Part shown: positions 9,636 through 19,539 of the stretch, piece by piece
How positions within the stretch are numbered: position 1 is the stretch's first letter
Layout of the letters: every line of letters begins with the position of its first letter
Origin: a bacterium EF100-94H03 bin56
GTDB lineage: Bacteria > Pseudomonadota > Alphaproteobacteria > SP197
Reading direction: 5' to 3'
Assembly (NCBI GenBank): GCA_002238685.1
Contig: MPMV01000013.1
Coordinates: forward strand, 32,490-96,489
DNA length: 64,000 nt
Program-made: the position numbers and the translations under genes
Notes under the pieces: model-generated
Database searches by the model: none
What the model was told of the DNA's origin: nothing
Seen by the model: the letters and a program-made list of their open reading frames with translations, nothing else

Positions 9636-10447
9636 TGGCCGATCATTCACCTACTCATCCCTACCATATGGTCAATCCCAGTCCATGGCCCGTGCTCGGT
9701 GCCTTCTCCGCCTTCGTGCTGGCCGCCGGGATGATCGGCATGTTCGACGACCCGGGACGATGGTGGATGATCTTTCCGGGACTGGCCCTTGCCTTGTCGA
9801 CCATGTTCTTCTGGTGGCGCGACGTGGTGAGCGAGGCCCAGGTCGAGAAGGCACACACGCCGGTGGTGCAGATCGGACTGCGCTACGGAATGGCGCTGTT
9901 CATCGCTTCGGAAGTGATGTTCTTCCTTGTCTGGTTCTGGGCCTATTTCAACGCCGCCCTCTTTCCGACCATCCAGATGGGCGGCATATGGCCGCCGGAG
10001 AATGTCCTCACGTTTGATCCCTGGGATCTTCCCTTCATCAACACGCTGGTGCTGCTGACCTCGGGCACCACCGTCACATGGGCTCACCATGCCCTGAGGG
10101 AAGGCAAGCGTGACCAGTTGATCGCCGGACTGTGGGTCACGGTGGTGCTTGGCATCACCTTCACGGCCTTCCAGATCGTCGAGTATGTCGAGGCGCCGTT
10201 CACCTTCAGTGGCGGGATCTACGGTTCCACTTTCTTCATGGCCACCGGCTTCCATGGCTTCCACGTCATTGTCGGCACCATCTTCCTCAGTGTCTGCCTG
10301 GTCAGGGCCTGCAAGGGCCACTTCACCCCGCAGCAGCACTTCGGGTTCGAGGCGGCCGCCTGGTACTGGCACTTCGTCGATGTCGTCTGGCTGTTCCTGT
10401 TCTGCTGCATCTACTGGTGGGGTGCGGGCGAAATCGCCCCGCACTGA
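9635..10447 (+). CDS. coxC: Cytochrome c oxidase subunit III
   Basis: Structural subunit of the aa3 oxidase with seven membrane helices. Family features are present: HPYHMVNPSPWPVL at the N terminus, SEVMFFLVWFWAYF, the GTTVTWAHHAL segment and the final HFVDVVWLFLF. Length 270 residues. It is the last gene of the cox operon and converges with phaB 42 bases away; only a weak 5-bp dyad (10459-10471) lies between. Confidence 0.97.
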   Translation: MADHSPTHPYHMVNPSPWPVLGAFSAFVLAAGMIGMFDDPGRWWMIFPGLALALSTMFFWWRDVVSEAQVEKAHTPVVQIGLRYGMALFIASEVMFFLVWFWAYFNAALFPTIQMGGIWPPENVLTFDPWDLPFINTLVLLTSGTTVTWAHHALREGKRDQLIAGLWVTVVLGITFTAFQIVEYVEAPFTFSGGIYGSTFFMATGFHGFHVIVGTIFLSVCLVRACKGHFTPQQHFGFEAAAWYWHFVDVVWLFLFCCIYWWGAGEIAPH

Positions 10448-10489
10448 GACCGCGCCGGGGACCTGTGGTCCTGAACCGGGTGGCGCCGG

Positions 10490-11212
10490 TCAGGCCATGT
10501 GGGCGCCACCGTTGATGGAGAGGGTCGAGCCGGTGATGAAACCGGAGTCGTCATCGGCGAGAAACAGGACACAGCGGGCCACTTCTTCCGGTTGCGCCAC
10601 CCGCCCCACGGGGATGCCGGAGACGATGCGCTGCATCATTGCTTCGCTGACATGGGCAATGAGATCGGTGTCGACATAGCCCGGCGCGATGGCATTGACG
10701 GTGATCCCCTTCGAAGCATTCTCGAGGGCCAGCGCCTTGGTCAGGCCAATCATGCCCGCCTTGGCGGCCGAATAGTTCGACAGTCCCAGCATGCCGGCCT
10801 GGCCATTGACGGAACTGATGTTGATGATCCGTCCGAACCCGCGGCTGCGCATGCCGCCGATGACCGCGCGGCACATGTGAAAGCATGAACTCAGGTTGAC
10901 ATCCACGACTCTCGACCAGTCCTCGGCCGCCATCTTGTGAAGGAATCCGTCTCGCGACGTGCCGGCGTTGTTGATCAACACATCGATGCCGCCGATCTGT
11001 TCCTCGACGAGTGCCACGCCCTGCTGGCAGCCATCGTGGTCCGAGACATCCCAGCGGAATGATGGAATGTTGGTCCGTGAGGAGAAGTCCCGGGCGCGCT
11101 CGACGTTGCCCGAATAACTCACGGCGACCGTGTAACCGGCACCAGCGAGGGCTTCGGCGATGGCGGCCCCGATACCGCGTGTGCCGCCGGTGACGAGGGC
11201 ATTTCGATTCAT
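10490..11212 (-). CDS. phaB: Acetoacetyl-CoA reductase (PhaB/PhbB)
   Basis: NADPH-dependent short-chain dehydrogenase that reduces acetoacetyl-CoA to (R)-3-hydroxybutyryl-CoA for polyhydroxybutyrate synthesis. The cofactor motif is TGGTRGIG at residues 8-15, the active site is Ser in NISSVNGQAG and YSAAK. The 240-residue length matches PhaB. The ATG at 11212 follows GGGAGA; upstream in-frame codons belong to the end of phaA in another frame and are not used. It lies 32 bases downstream of phaA in the same operon. Confidence 0.92.
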   Translation of the reverse strand: MNRNALVTGGTRGIGAAIAEALAGAGYTVAVSYSGNVERARDFSSRTNIPSFRWDVSDHDGCQQGVALVEEQIGGIDVLINNAGTSRDGFLHKMAAEDWSRVVDVNLSSCFHMCRAVIGGMRSRGFGRIINISSVNGQAGMLGLSNYSAAKAGMIGLTKALALENASKGITVNAIAPGYVDTDLIAHVSEAMMQRIVSGIPVGRVAQPEEVARCVLFLADDDSGFITGSTLSINGGAHMA

Positions 11213-11244
11213 GTCGACACCGTCTCCCTGTCCGTTGCCGCGCT

Positions 11245-12417
11245 TCAGCGCTCGACACACATGGCGATTCCCATGCCGCCGCCTATGCACAGTGTCGCGA
11301 GGCCCTTCCTGGCATCGCGCCGTTGCATTTCGTGCAGCAGGGTGGTGAGCACACGCCCTCCCGATGCCCCGATGGGATGGCCGATGGCGATGGCGCCGCC
11401 ATTGACGTTGACCTTCTCCGGGGCGAGTCCCAGGTCCTTGTTGACGGCACAGGCCTGGGCCGCAAAGGCCTCGTTGGCCTCCACGAGATCGAGATCGGCG
11501 GCCTCCCATCCGGCCTTGCCAAGCGCCTTGCGGCTGGCCGGTATGGGGCCGCTGCCCATGATGGCAGGATCGACACCGGCGTGGGCCCAGGAGCGGATGG
11601 TTGCCATGGGACGCAGTCCGCGCCGTTCAGCCTCATCGGCACTCATCAGGACAATGGCGGCAGCCCCATCGTTGATGCCGCTCGCATTGCCGGCCGTTAC
11701 CGTGCCTTCCTTCTCGAAGGCGGGGCGCAGCTTGGCGAGGTGGCTGATCTCGACGCCGTGACGGATGTATTCGTCTTCGCTGACGACGGTCTCCCCTCTT
11801 CGCGTGGTGATGGTGACCGGAACGATTTCGTCGGCGAACCTGCCTGCCTTCTGGGCGGCCTCGGCGCGATTCTGGCTCGTGACAGCGAACTCGTCCTGGT
11901 CTTCCCGGGTGATCTGCCAGCGTCGGGCCACGTTTTCCGCGGTGACGCCCATGTGGTAGCCGTTGAAGGCGTCCCACAACCCGTCCCTGATCATGGTGTC
12001 GATCATCCCGGCATCGCCCATCTTGGTGCCATTGCGCAGATGGATGCAGTGGGGAGCACGGCTCATGCTTTCCTGGCCGCCGGCAACGACGACACACGCA
12101 TCGCCCCCGGCAATCTGCTGGGCGCCGACGGCCACCGCTCGCAGGCCCGAGCCACACAGCTGGTTGAGACTCCAGGCGGGACTCTCGACCGGGATGCCGG
12201 CGCCGATCGATGCCTGTCTGGCAGGATTCTGGCCCTCGCCGGCCTGCAGGATCTGGCCCATGATGACCTCGTCGACGTCGCCCGGTTCCACTCCGGATCG
12301 CTCCAGAGCGCCCGCGATGGCGACTTGGCCCAGCTCGTGGGCATCCTGGCTGGCAAGGGCGCCGTTGAAGGAGCCGACGGGTGTTCTCGCTGCGGCAACA
12401 ATCACGACATCGGTCAT
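11245..12417 (-). CDS. phaA: Acetyl-CoA acetyltransferase (beta-ketothiolase)
   Basis: Thiolase that condenses two acetyl-CoA to acetoacetyl-CoA. All catalytic residues are present: nucleophilic Cys88 in NQLCGSG, His in [14 protein letters not shown], and the second Cys in CIGGGMG near the C terminus. Length is 390 residues. The ATG at 12417 follows GGAGAGG. With phaB immediately downstream this is a classic phaAB operon; PHA synthase and PhaR are elsewhere in the window (18.1-20.1 kb). Confidence 0.95.
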   Translation of the reverse strand: MTDVVIVAAARTPVGSFNGALASQDAHELGQVAIAGALERSGVEPGDVDEVIMGQILQAGEGQNPARQASIGAGIPVESPAWSLNQLCGSGLRAVAVGAQQIAGGDACVVVAGGQESMSRAPHCIHLRNGTKMGDAGMIDTMIRDGLWDAFNGYHMGVTAENVARRWQITREDQDEFAVTSQNRAEAAQKAGRFADEIVPVTITTRRGETVVSEDEYIRHGVEISHLAKLRPAFEKEGTVTAGNASGINDGAAAIVLMSADEAERRGLRPMATIRSWAHAGVDPAIMGSGPIPASRKALGKAGWEAADLDLVEANEAFAAQACAVNKDLGLAPEKVNVNGGAIAIGHPIGASGGRVLTTLLHEMQRRDARKGLATLCIGGGMGIAMCVER

Positions 12418-12511
12418 GGTGGGGACCTCTCCTGATGGTTGGCAGGCCCTTGTGCCACAGGTCAGGCAATCGAGTCGAGACACCAGGGAGAACCAGTCGG
12501 GCGCCGGTCCA

Positions 12512-13606
12512 TCACGTGGAGCGGGAACCCTGTGTTTCGCGGGTGAGATAGTAGGCTGCGAGGATAGCCAGGAACGTCACCACCACCATGGCCACCACGT
12601 TGGTCACCGGGCGCTGACGGGGTCGCACGAGTTCCTCGAGCATCCATATGGGCAGGGTCTGCTGCTGTCCGGCCGTGAACGTGGTGACGATCACCTCGTC
12701 GAACGAGAGAGCAAAGGCGATCATCCCTCCTGCGAGGAGAGCTGTCGACAGGTTCGGAAGAACCACGTAGCGAAAGGTCTGGAAACCCGTGGCTCCGAGA
12801 TCGAAAGACGCCTCGATCAGCGAGCCGGAGAGCCGGCGGAAGCGGGCGATTGCATTGTTGTAGACGACGACAACACAAGATGTCGCGTGGCCAAGGATGA
12901 TCGTGAAGGTCGAGAATGTTGAAGGCGGAATGCCAGTAGCGGTCGACAATCTTGCGTTGCTCGCGCAGAAGATCGAGCGCTGCGGCGTACTGGTCCTGGT
13001 TAAGTTCATAAGGGTTCTCGATCCCCAGGTCAGGCTCGTGATGCATGAGGAAGAGAGCCGCATCGGCGACGTGGATGGGGCCGTCATAGGCCTGCACCCG
13101 CCCCTTGTTCGACTGCCCGTCGGGCAGCGTCATTTCGCGGAACACCACTTCCCAGCTCTCCGGCGGCTCGGGAAAAACGTCGGTGTTGTACATCAGTACA
13201 TTCGGGCCCCACATGTACGGCGTGCCGTAGTGCTTGCCGTCGACGGTGTGCCACGGGGCCTGCATGAGCCTGTCGTCGATGGTATGCCAGCTCGGAACGA
13301 GATCGATGTTGACCTCCTGAACGCGCTTTCCGGCGATCAGGCGGAGCGACGCATCACCCGAAGCGGTAACGACATCGAAGCCGCCCTCGTTCATGAGGGC
13401 GACCATTTCATCGGACGTGTTGGCCGTCTTGACCCGGACCATGCATCCTGTTGCCTCGTGACGCAGTCAAACTCCTTCACGGTTTCGCCACGCTCGATGT
13501 AACCAGGCCAGGCGACGATATCGGTCATCATTTCGGGCGAGGCGGTCACCCCGGTGGCGCCAAGCATGGCGGCAGCGACTATGGTTATGGATGACGTCTT
13601 CTTGTA
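12512..13606 (-). pseudogene. Deletion fusion of polyamine-type ABC transporter genes (potD 5' part joined to potC 3' part)
   Basis: The upstream part encodes a PotD-like periplasmic binding protein: NTSDEMVALMNEGGFDVVTA, then YGTPYMWGPNVLMYN, ending at RYWHSAF. The downstream part, in another frame, encodes the C-terminal half of a PotC-type permease: [38 protein letters not shown]. The C-terminal half of the binding protein, any permease I gene and the N-terminal half of the permease are missing. There is also a frameshift near 13440 and a TAC codon where the ATG of the signal peptide (KKTSSITIVAAAML) should be. At least three lesions make it nonfunctional. Confidence 0.85.
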
Positions 13607-13731
13607 CTGCTCCCTCTCAAACGTTGTGTGACGGGCTCTTTATCCGTCCCGGCACAGTGATCAGTAGAGTGGCGATGGTGCGGTTTTCTTCGACAAAGGC
13701 AACCATCACCACATCGTGCCTCCCCGTGTCG

Positions 13732-15429
13732 TCAGCCCTCGGGACCGAATGTCGCATTTTCCGACCACCACAGGGGGACCTTGATGGTGTCGGATGACAG
13801 TGGTCCTTTCCCTTCAACGACCTGGCGTGCGGTGTCGTATCCGGACTGGGCATAGCGGACGATGCCGATGCCGCTGTCGGTGGTCATGGCCGCCTCGATG
13901 CGCACGGCACTCTCCGCGGTACCGTCGGCAACGATGGTGACACCTGTGTGATGGGACACTCCCATCGTGCCATTGGCCTGTATGGAGACGAGATCGGCCA
14001 TGGCCGCGGTGTTCAGCAAGGCGTTGAGAAACGGCCAGTCCGAAATGGCGTCGGAACCGTCCTTCATGGTCTCGGTCTCCATGGCCGGATTGGCGATGGA
14101 TCCCGCATCGAGATTGTCCCTGGAGAAGGCGATCGGCCCCTCGACGTCTCCGCAGCCAACCAGCCGGTTGACGGCCAGGGCGAAGTCCTTCCTCTGCCCG
14201 AAACCCATGAAACAGACTCGTGCAGGAAGTCCCTCGACGGGGAGATGTCTGCGTGCAAGCGGTATCCACCGTTGCGTGACAGGACACTCGGGAAACATTT
14301 CCAGGGCCAGATCGTCCAGCCGGTCACGATCTGCCGTCGATCCCGATATGCAGGTCCAGCGAAAGGGACCCCTGCCGAGTTCGAAGAACCGGGAGCGCCA
14401 GTACGCGGAGACAAATCCCGGATAACCGAAGGCTTCGTCATGATCCATGCCGGCATCGAATGCTTCCTTTCGGGCAAAGGTGCCAAATTCGAAGACTTCG
14501 CAGCCCTGATCACGAAAGCGGTTCATTGCTCCCACGATGCGCTTGATCGAGTCCCGGGCGTACTCCAGGTAGATCGTGCGGGATTGTGCGCGAATGCCTG
14601 CGGCACGTTCCGGCGAGAGACCGGATGGAATGACGGCGAAGGGATCGTGAAACGGGCACATCTCCGTAACGATATCGGGAAACCAGCCCTTCGAGATGGC
14701 CTCTTCACAGGCGTCAACCATGTTGCCGCAGACGACGATCGAAAGGGGTTCCCTTGCCCCGGCCGCCTTGCGGGCAAGTTCGATTGCCGATTCAAGGCTG
14801 TGCGCTTCGATATCGACCCAGCCGTCCCGCAGCCGCTGCTTCACGATGTCCTTCCTGACCTCGACGATGACCGAAACGCCGCCATGCATTGTCATGGCCC
14901 TGGGTTGGGAACGCCCCATGCCGCCGAGCCCAGCGGTGAAGAAGATGCGGCCGCCAAGATCGCCGTTCCACCGGTTGTCTGCAATGCAGGCAAGGGTCTC
15001 GAAGGTCCCTTCCACCACACCCTGGCTTCCGATGTATTCCCAGGGGCCAGCGGTGTAGGACGAGAAGGTCGTCAGGTTGCGGTCGATGAGGTCGTAGAAA
15101 CTCTCCCAGTCGGCCTGGATGACATTGGAGAGTGCCATGACGACACGCGGTGCCAACCTGTGTGTCCGGAAAACCGCGACCGGCATGCCCGCCTGGATGG
15201 CGAGAGTCTCGTTGTCCTCGAGGTTCATCAAGGCGTCGACGATCGCATGATAGCTTTCCCAGTTCCTCGCCGCCTTTGCGATTCCGCCATAGACGATCAG
15301 GCGTGATGGGTCTTCCGCGTTCTCGAGGTTGTTTTCCAGCATGCGCAGCAGCGATTCCTGCTTCCACCCCTTGCAACGCAGCCGGTGTCCGCGCGCTGCC
15401 TTGACTTGCGTGAAGACATCTGCCGGCAT
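13732..15429 (-). CDS. hutU: Urocanate hydratase
   Basis: Second enzyme of histidine degradation: hydrates urocanate to imidazolone propionate with NAD+ as electrophilic cofactor. Blocks seen: LIVYGGIAKAARNWESYHA near residue 50, YTAGPWEYIGSQGVVEGTFE near 125, and the NAD-binding GLGGMGRSQPRAMTMHGG near 165. At 565 residues it is close to family length. The ATG at 15429 follows GGAG by 7 bases; further upstream codons overlap the promoter region of hutH. It is divergent from hutH with 119 bases between; hutI, hutG and a hut regulator are not seen. Confidence 0.92.
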   Translation of the reverse strand: MPADVFTQVKAARGHRLRCKGWKQESLLRMLENNLENAEDPSRLIVYGGIAKAARNWESYHAIVDALMNLEDNETLAIQAGMPVAVFRTHRLAPRVVMALSNVIQADWESFYDLIDRNLTTFSSYTAGPWEYIGSQGVVEGTFETLACIADNRWNGDLGGRIFFTAGLGGMGRSQPRAMTMHGGVSVIVEVRKDIVKQRLRDGWVDIEAHSLESAIELARKAAGAREPLSIVVCGNMVDACEEAISKGWFPDIVTEMCPFHDPFAVIPSGLSPERAAGIRAQSRTIYLEYARDSIKRIVGAMNRFRDQGCEVFEFGTFARKEAFDAGMDHDEAFGYPGFVSAYWRSRFFELGRGPFRWTCISGSTADRDRLDDLALEMFPECPVTQRWIPLARRHLPVEGLPARVCFMGFGQRKDFALAVNRLVGCGDVEGPIAFSRDNLDAGSIANPAMETETMKDGSDAISDWPFLNALLNTAAMADLVSIQANGTMGVSHHTGVTIVADGTAESAVRIEAAMTTDSGIGIVRYAQSGYDTARQVVEGKGPLSSDTIKVPLWWSENATFGPEG

Positions 15430-15548
15430 GATCGCACTCCATTCTGCTCGTGCGAGTTTGCCATCGATGTGCAACTCGTGCGATTGCCGGAACGACAACC
15501 GGAGCGCTCTTGTTCTGCGTTGCACCATGTGCGGGGAGAACCGACTCG

Positions 15549-17057
15549 ATGACCATTGCGATCGGCTGCGCCACCAATACGCTCGACGACTGGCGAGAGA
15601 TCCTGAACGGAAGCGGGTTCACGCTCGCTGACGAGGCTGCGCGGAACATCGACAGGGGAGAGGCCGTTCTCCGGGAGATCATGGCCGAAGATCAGCCGGT
15701 CTATGGTCTCAATACGGGCTTTGGCAAGCTTGCCAGCGAGCGCATTGCCCGGAGCGACCTCGGGACCCTGCAGAGGAATCTCATCCTCTCCCACTCCGCC
15801 GGAGTGGGTCCGTGGATCGAGCCGGATGTCGTCAGACTGATCATTGCCCTGAAACTCGCCAGCCTCGCCCACGGGTGTTCCGGCATGCGCCGCTCCACGG
15901 CCGAACTCATGGTGCGGGTTGTGGACGAGGGGCTTCTTCCCGCCATTCCGGCCCAGGGATCGGTCGGCGCCTCGGGCGATCTCGCGCCGCTGGCCCACCT
16001 TGGCGCGGCCCTGATCGGCGAGGGAGAATTTCTCGTCGACGGCAAGGCGCAACCGGCAGCCCCGCTGCTTCGGGCGAGGGGAATTGAGCCCCTTGTTCTC
16101 TCCGCCAAGGAGGGCCTCGCCCTCGTCAACGGCACCCAGGTCTCGACAGCCCTGGCCATCAAGGGCCTCTTTGGCATCGAGACAGCTCTCCTGACATCCC
16201 TGGTGGCCGGGGCCATGTCCCTGGAAGGGGTCAGGGGCACAACCGTTCCCTTCGATGCACGGATCCATGCCCTGCGCCCGCATCAGGGGCAACGCGACGT
16301 CGCCCGGGCACTTCAGCGGCTTCTGGAGGGTTCCGGAATCCGCCACAGGGCGGGCCGTACCCAGGATCCCTACAGTTTCCGCTGCATGCCGCAGGTCCAA
16401 GGGGCCTGTCTTGACGCCCTGCGCCACGCAGCCTCCATCCTCGAGGTCGAGGCCCGCAGCGTCACGGACAATCCGCTCATCTTCGACGGCGGCGACGTGC
16501 TTTCCGGCGGCAACTTCCACGCGGAACCGGTCGCCTTTGCGGCGGATCATCTCGCTCTGGCAGCCGTCGAAACCGGCTCGATTTCCGAGCGGCGGACCAC
16601 GCTGCTTCTGGATGCGGAATTCTCGGGGCTGCCTCCCTTTCTCGCTGAAGACGCCGGTCTCAACTCCGGGTTCATGATCACGCAGGTCACGGCTGCCGCA
16701 CTTGTCGCCGAATCGCGTCAGATGGCCCACCCGGCGGTGGTCGATTCCATTCCCACGTCGGCCAACCAGGAGGACCATGTCTCCATGGCAACCCACGGGG
16801 CACGGCGCCTTCTGCCTCTTTCCGGCAACATCCACGCCGTCATTGCCATCGAGCTGCTGGCCGCGGCCCAGGCCCTCGATCTTCTCGCTCTTCCCTCGTC
16901 ACCGGCCCTCGAACGTGCCAGAGCGGTCATCCGCGAGAGGATTCCGCGCCTTGACCAGGATCGCTGGCTCAAGCCCGATCTCGAGGCAGCCACAGCCCTG
17001 GTGGCGACCCGCGCTGTCATCGATTGTCTCGACCGCGACATCCTTCCCGATCTGTGA
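15549..17057 (+). CDS. hutH: Histidine ammonia-lyase
   Basis: Deaminates L-histidine to urocanate using the MIO prosthetic group made from Ala-Ser-Gly; the tripeptide is in GSVGASGDLAPL at about residues 141-143. Other family blocks are YGLNTGFGKLA near 54, NPLIFDGG, and SANQEDHVSM near 405. Length 502 residues. The ATG at 15549 follows GGGGAGA by about 10 bases. It pairs with divergent hutU; the shared 119-base region is a likely site of joint regulation. Confidence 0.95.
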   Translation: MTIAIGCATNTLDDWREILNGSGFTLADEAARNIDRGEAVLREIMAEDQPVYGLNTGFGKLASERIARSDLGTLQRNLILSHSAGVGPWIEPDVVRLIIALKLASLAHGCSGMRRSTAELMVRVVDEGLLPAIPAQGSVGASGDLAPLAHLGAALIGEGEFLVDGKAQPAAPLLRARGIEPLVLSAKEGLALVNGTQVSTALAIKGLFGIETALLTSLVAGAMSLEGVRGTTVPFDARIHALRPHQGQRDVARALQRLLEGSGIRHRAGRTQDPYSFRCMPQVQGACLDALRHAASILEVEARSVTDNPLIFDGGDVLSGGNFHAEPVAFAADHLALAAVETGSISERRTTLLLDAEFSGLPPFLAEDAGLNSGFMITQVTAAALVAESRQMAHPAVVDSIPTSANQEDHVSMATHGARRLLPLSGNIHAVIAIELLAAAQALDLLALPSSPALERARAVIRERIPRLDQDRWLKPDLEAATALVATRAVIDCLDRDILPDL

Positions 17058-17138
17058 GCCGGCTCCTGTCAGGCCTTCTTCTCTCGGGGTACGAACTGAC
17101 ACGTGGCGGAATGAGCTCCGACGAGCCAGCCAATTCGG

Positions 17139-17400
17139 TCAGTCCTTGTTGGCATCCTCCGGCGTCGGCGGCACATCCGGCGCACGGTCAAGAAGCCTTG
17201 TCAGATCGCCGCGCTTTGCCATGCCGGCACGCGCTCTCAGGAAATCGTCAGTTGTCTCCACGGCCCCGACCTTCTGCGCGACCGCCGAAACGATCCACTG
17301 GCTGAGCGACACACCGTCCTCCATGGCAAGACCTGACGCCGTCTCCTTTGAGCGACTGCGGCAGTTGGAGCGGGTACCTGTAGCGTCGGATCCGCGTCAT
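17139..17400 (-). pseudogene. Frameshifted RHH/HicB-type antitoxin
   Basis: From ATG at 17400 the frame reads RYRYPLQLPQSLK and then breaks; from 17324 another frame continues MEDGVSLSQWIVSAVAQKVG to the stop. Relatives read through as RYPLQLPxSLKxxAxxLAxEDGVSLNQWI. Removing one G in the GG of AAAGGAGACGG restores the reading, so one extra base near 17354 separates the halves. The ATG overlaps the toxin stop (ATGA). The ribbon-helix-helix family call is from the SLNQWI-type motif. Confidence 0.65.
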
Positions 17401-17793
17401 GTGTTCAATCTCCTGACGATCTCTCCTGGTGTTGCACTGCTGGCGCCCGGCCTGAGCGCCAATCGGAAATCCCTGACGTCATGTGTCATGATGGCCTCGG
17501 CTTCTCCGTTCAGGGCGGCTTCAAGCACCATCTCATCGGCGACATCAGCCGGCATGGGCCGCGTCCGAAACGGGATGTCGATACCCTCGGACACGGCCGC
17601 GAGTGCGCTCATGACCGCCGCGACATTCTCCAGGCTGTGGCCCGTCGTCCTCCGGGTTCTCAGCACCGCCTCATACTCCAGAAACAGCGCCGTGGAACAA
17701 AGCGGGGTCAAGGAAATGCAACAGCAGGTTGCGCGCCCCATTGCGGCTGCGGAACGCTGCCACGATCACATTGGCGTCCAGCATCAGCCGCAC
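17397..17793 (-). pseudogene. Frameshifted PIN-domain toxin (COG1569-like)
   Basis: The N-terminal frame (from GTG 17793 or ATG 17784) reads LMLDANVIVAAFRSRNGAR, the start of a PIN ribonuclease domain with its first acidic residue, then reaches a stop. Another frame carries ALFLEYEAVLR, DEMVLEAALNGEAEAIMTHD and VRDF, the rest of the domain, to the stop at 17397. A small indel near 17710 separates them. It precedes its antitoxin with a 4-base overlap, a toxin-first order less common for PIN systems. Both partners are broken, so the module is probably dead. Confidence 0.65.
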
Positions 17794-18094
17794 GGGAGAT
17801 AACCGATAAACGCCGACAAGATATCAACATTGTGCGAATCACATCCGCCCATGCGAAGTATCCCGCAGCAACACGGATCACGGTGTCATCTGCCATCGTC
17901 GACTGGCTACGCTCCGGTGCAACCGCTTCGCCATGGTGGATCGGAGATCTTCAACACCAGGAAACCGTTCACACGTTTCACCGTCACTGGAAAGACCCGG
18001 GCGCAAGGCTGTCCGAAGGAGCAAAGGCTATCTCATGGACCAGGGATGGCGCCATGACTGAAGCACGCCGGCGAACCTGTGTGGTCGGGGCGGT
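17794..18094. other. 301-base stretch, nothing recognised
   Basis: Between the broken toxin gene and the 3' end of the PHA synthase gene. Only short frames without ribosome-binding sites or family resemblance, and no obvious dyad or promoter. Confidence 0.4.
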
Positions 18095-19189
18095 TCACTC
18101 GAGGGTGGTGAGCCAGGAGAGCACCGGCTGCCACAGTGCGGCGAGGGATCGGCGGCCGGCGACCATGCCGACGTGGCCGGCCGCGGGTTCGATCATGGTG
18201 GCCTGCGGGATGAGATCTGCCAGGGCGCTCGCGGATTCCGGAGGAACAATGCGGTCGCGTGCCGGAAGGGCGACGAGCACGGGACAGTCGAGCGTGCCCG
18301 GATCGATGGTCCGGCCCAGCGAGACCCAGGTTCTCCTGGCCGGCAGGTTGTCCCGGTACCAGCCGTGGAGGCAGTCGACGGCAACACCTGCGGCAAGCGG
18401 GACACCGTCGTTGAGCCAGTCCTCAAGGGCCACGAAGGTGCGTGCCCGATCGCTGTCGGGATCGAGGCGGGCGAAGGCGCGGAACTTGGTTTCCACGTTG
18501 CCGGGCTGGATGGAGGCAAACAGCGTTTGGACGACGTCCACCGGGACCGGTGGCGCCGAGGGGCGCGACGCGAGTGCGGCCACGGCAGCCAGTGCGGCAT
18601 TCCAGGATAGGACGCCGGCATGGAAATCCCAGGGAGTGGCGAGGAGGGCAAGACCCCTGACGCGATCCGGACGGGCGAGAGCGCCTGAAAGGGCGATGAG
18701 GCCACCCATGCAGTAGCCGAGAAGTGGCACCGCGGCGCCGGTGATGGCCGTGGCGGCCTCGAGTGCCGGAAGGAGCCGGTGGGCGATGTATGCGTCGAGG
18801 TCGAAGCGGGCTTCCGTGACGCCGGGCTCACCCCAGTCGAGCAGAAGCGGTCGTGCACCGTTCCTCCGCAGCCATGAACACAAACCTTCTCCCGGACCAA
18901 GGTCGAGGATGTAGGACCGGTTGATGAGGGAGGGAACCATGAGCAGGGGCAGGCCGGGTCCGCCGTAGTCGAGAAGCGACGTCGACCCGCTACGCCACAG
19001 GACGTCGAGAGCCTGATCGGAACGTCTCCAGGGATGCTCGTGGTAGGCACGCACACCGGCGATGAAGGATCCGAGCCGCCGGCCGGCTTCGGCGCCGACG
19101 ATTGCGGCAAAGGCGTCGGCGTCAACGTCGTGAAGGGCGCGACTCAGTCGTTCCGCCTGCGGGGCAACACTGCTGTTCCAGGAGATCAA
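18095..19189 (-). CDS. phaC: Polyhydroxyalkanoate synthase-like alpha/beta hydrolase (class III PhaC type)
   Basis: Alpha/beta-hydrolase of the PHA synthase family. Residues seen: VPSLINRSYILDL, DWGEPG, the lipase-like box GYCMGG carrying the nucleophilic Cys, LALLATPWDFH, and a late His in AGHVGMV. From TTG at 19189, four bases after GAGGAA, it is 364 residues, the size of class III PhaC (about 355) rather than class I (about 590). It overlaps the 3' end of the preceding short PhaE-like gene by 68 bases. An intact active site suggests a catalytic subunit; a PHA-family esterase/depolymerase-like role cannot be excluded. Confidence 0.75.
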   Translation of the reverse strand: MISWNSSVAPQAERLSRALHDVDADAFAAIVGAEAGRRLGSFIAGVRAYHEHPWRRSDQALDVLWRSGSTSLLDYGGPGLPLLMVPSLINRSYILDLGPGEGLCSWLRRNGARPLLLDWGEPGVTEARFDLDAYIAHRLLPALEAATAITGAAVPLLGYCMGGLIALSGALARPDRVRGLALLATPWDFHAGVLSWNAALAAVAALASRPSAPPVPVDVVQTLFASIQPGNVETKFRAFARLDPDSDRARTFVALEDWLNDGVPLAAGVAVDCLHGWYRDNLPARRTWVSLGRTIDPGTLDCPVLVALPARDRIVPPESASALADLIPQATMIEPAAGHVGMVAGRRSLAALWQPVLSWLTTLE

Positions 19190-19424
19190 GCCGTTCCTCG
19201 CAGCGAGCGATGCGGCTGGCGAGGTCGTCAAGACGCTCGCCGAGAGCGTCAGGTGCATCGGCAGTGGCCGCGGTCCCCGTCGCCGTGGCGTCATGGGGCA
19301 TCCCCGCAAGCCACATGGTGGCCCACTGTGCCAGCGCCGGGTCGGACAACGTCGTGGCGAGGTGTTCCTGCCAGAGCTCGACGAAATCCCTGGCAAGGTC
19401 CTCGAGATCCTGCCTGTCCTTCAT
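19122..19424 (-). CDS. Short PhaE-like/coiled-coil partner of the PHA synthase
   Basis: A 100-residue protein directly upstream of, and overlapping, the phaC-like gene. It is helical, with DLEDLARDFVELWQEHLA near the start and a heptad-like ERLDDLASRIARCEERLDLL segment near the end. Class III synthases pair PhaC with PhaE, usually about 350 residues, so this would be a minimal PhaE; the link rests on position and helical character. The ATG at 19424 has no strong ribosome-binding site, so the start is uncertain (the frame is open back to 19496). Confidence 0.5.
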   Translation of the reverse strand: MKDRQDLEDLARDFVELWQEHLATTLSDPALAQWATMWLAGMPHDATATGTAATADAPDALGERLDDLASRIARCEERLDLLEQQCCPAGGTTESRPSRR

Positions 19425-19539
19425 GGTGGCGATGATGGCACCTTTCGCGCCATGCGGCCATGCCGCAGTGCAACAAAGACTGGCCGGGGACCGCACTCGG
19501 GGTCATACTGACATCCTCCAGGAGGAAGGCCCGAAGACG

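Noticed and set aside
10459..10471. Terminator between coxC and phaB
   Set aside because: Only a 5-bp GGACC/GGTCC dyad with no T tract; too weak to call.
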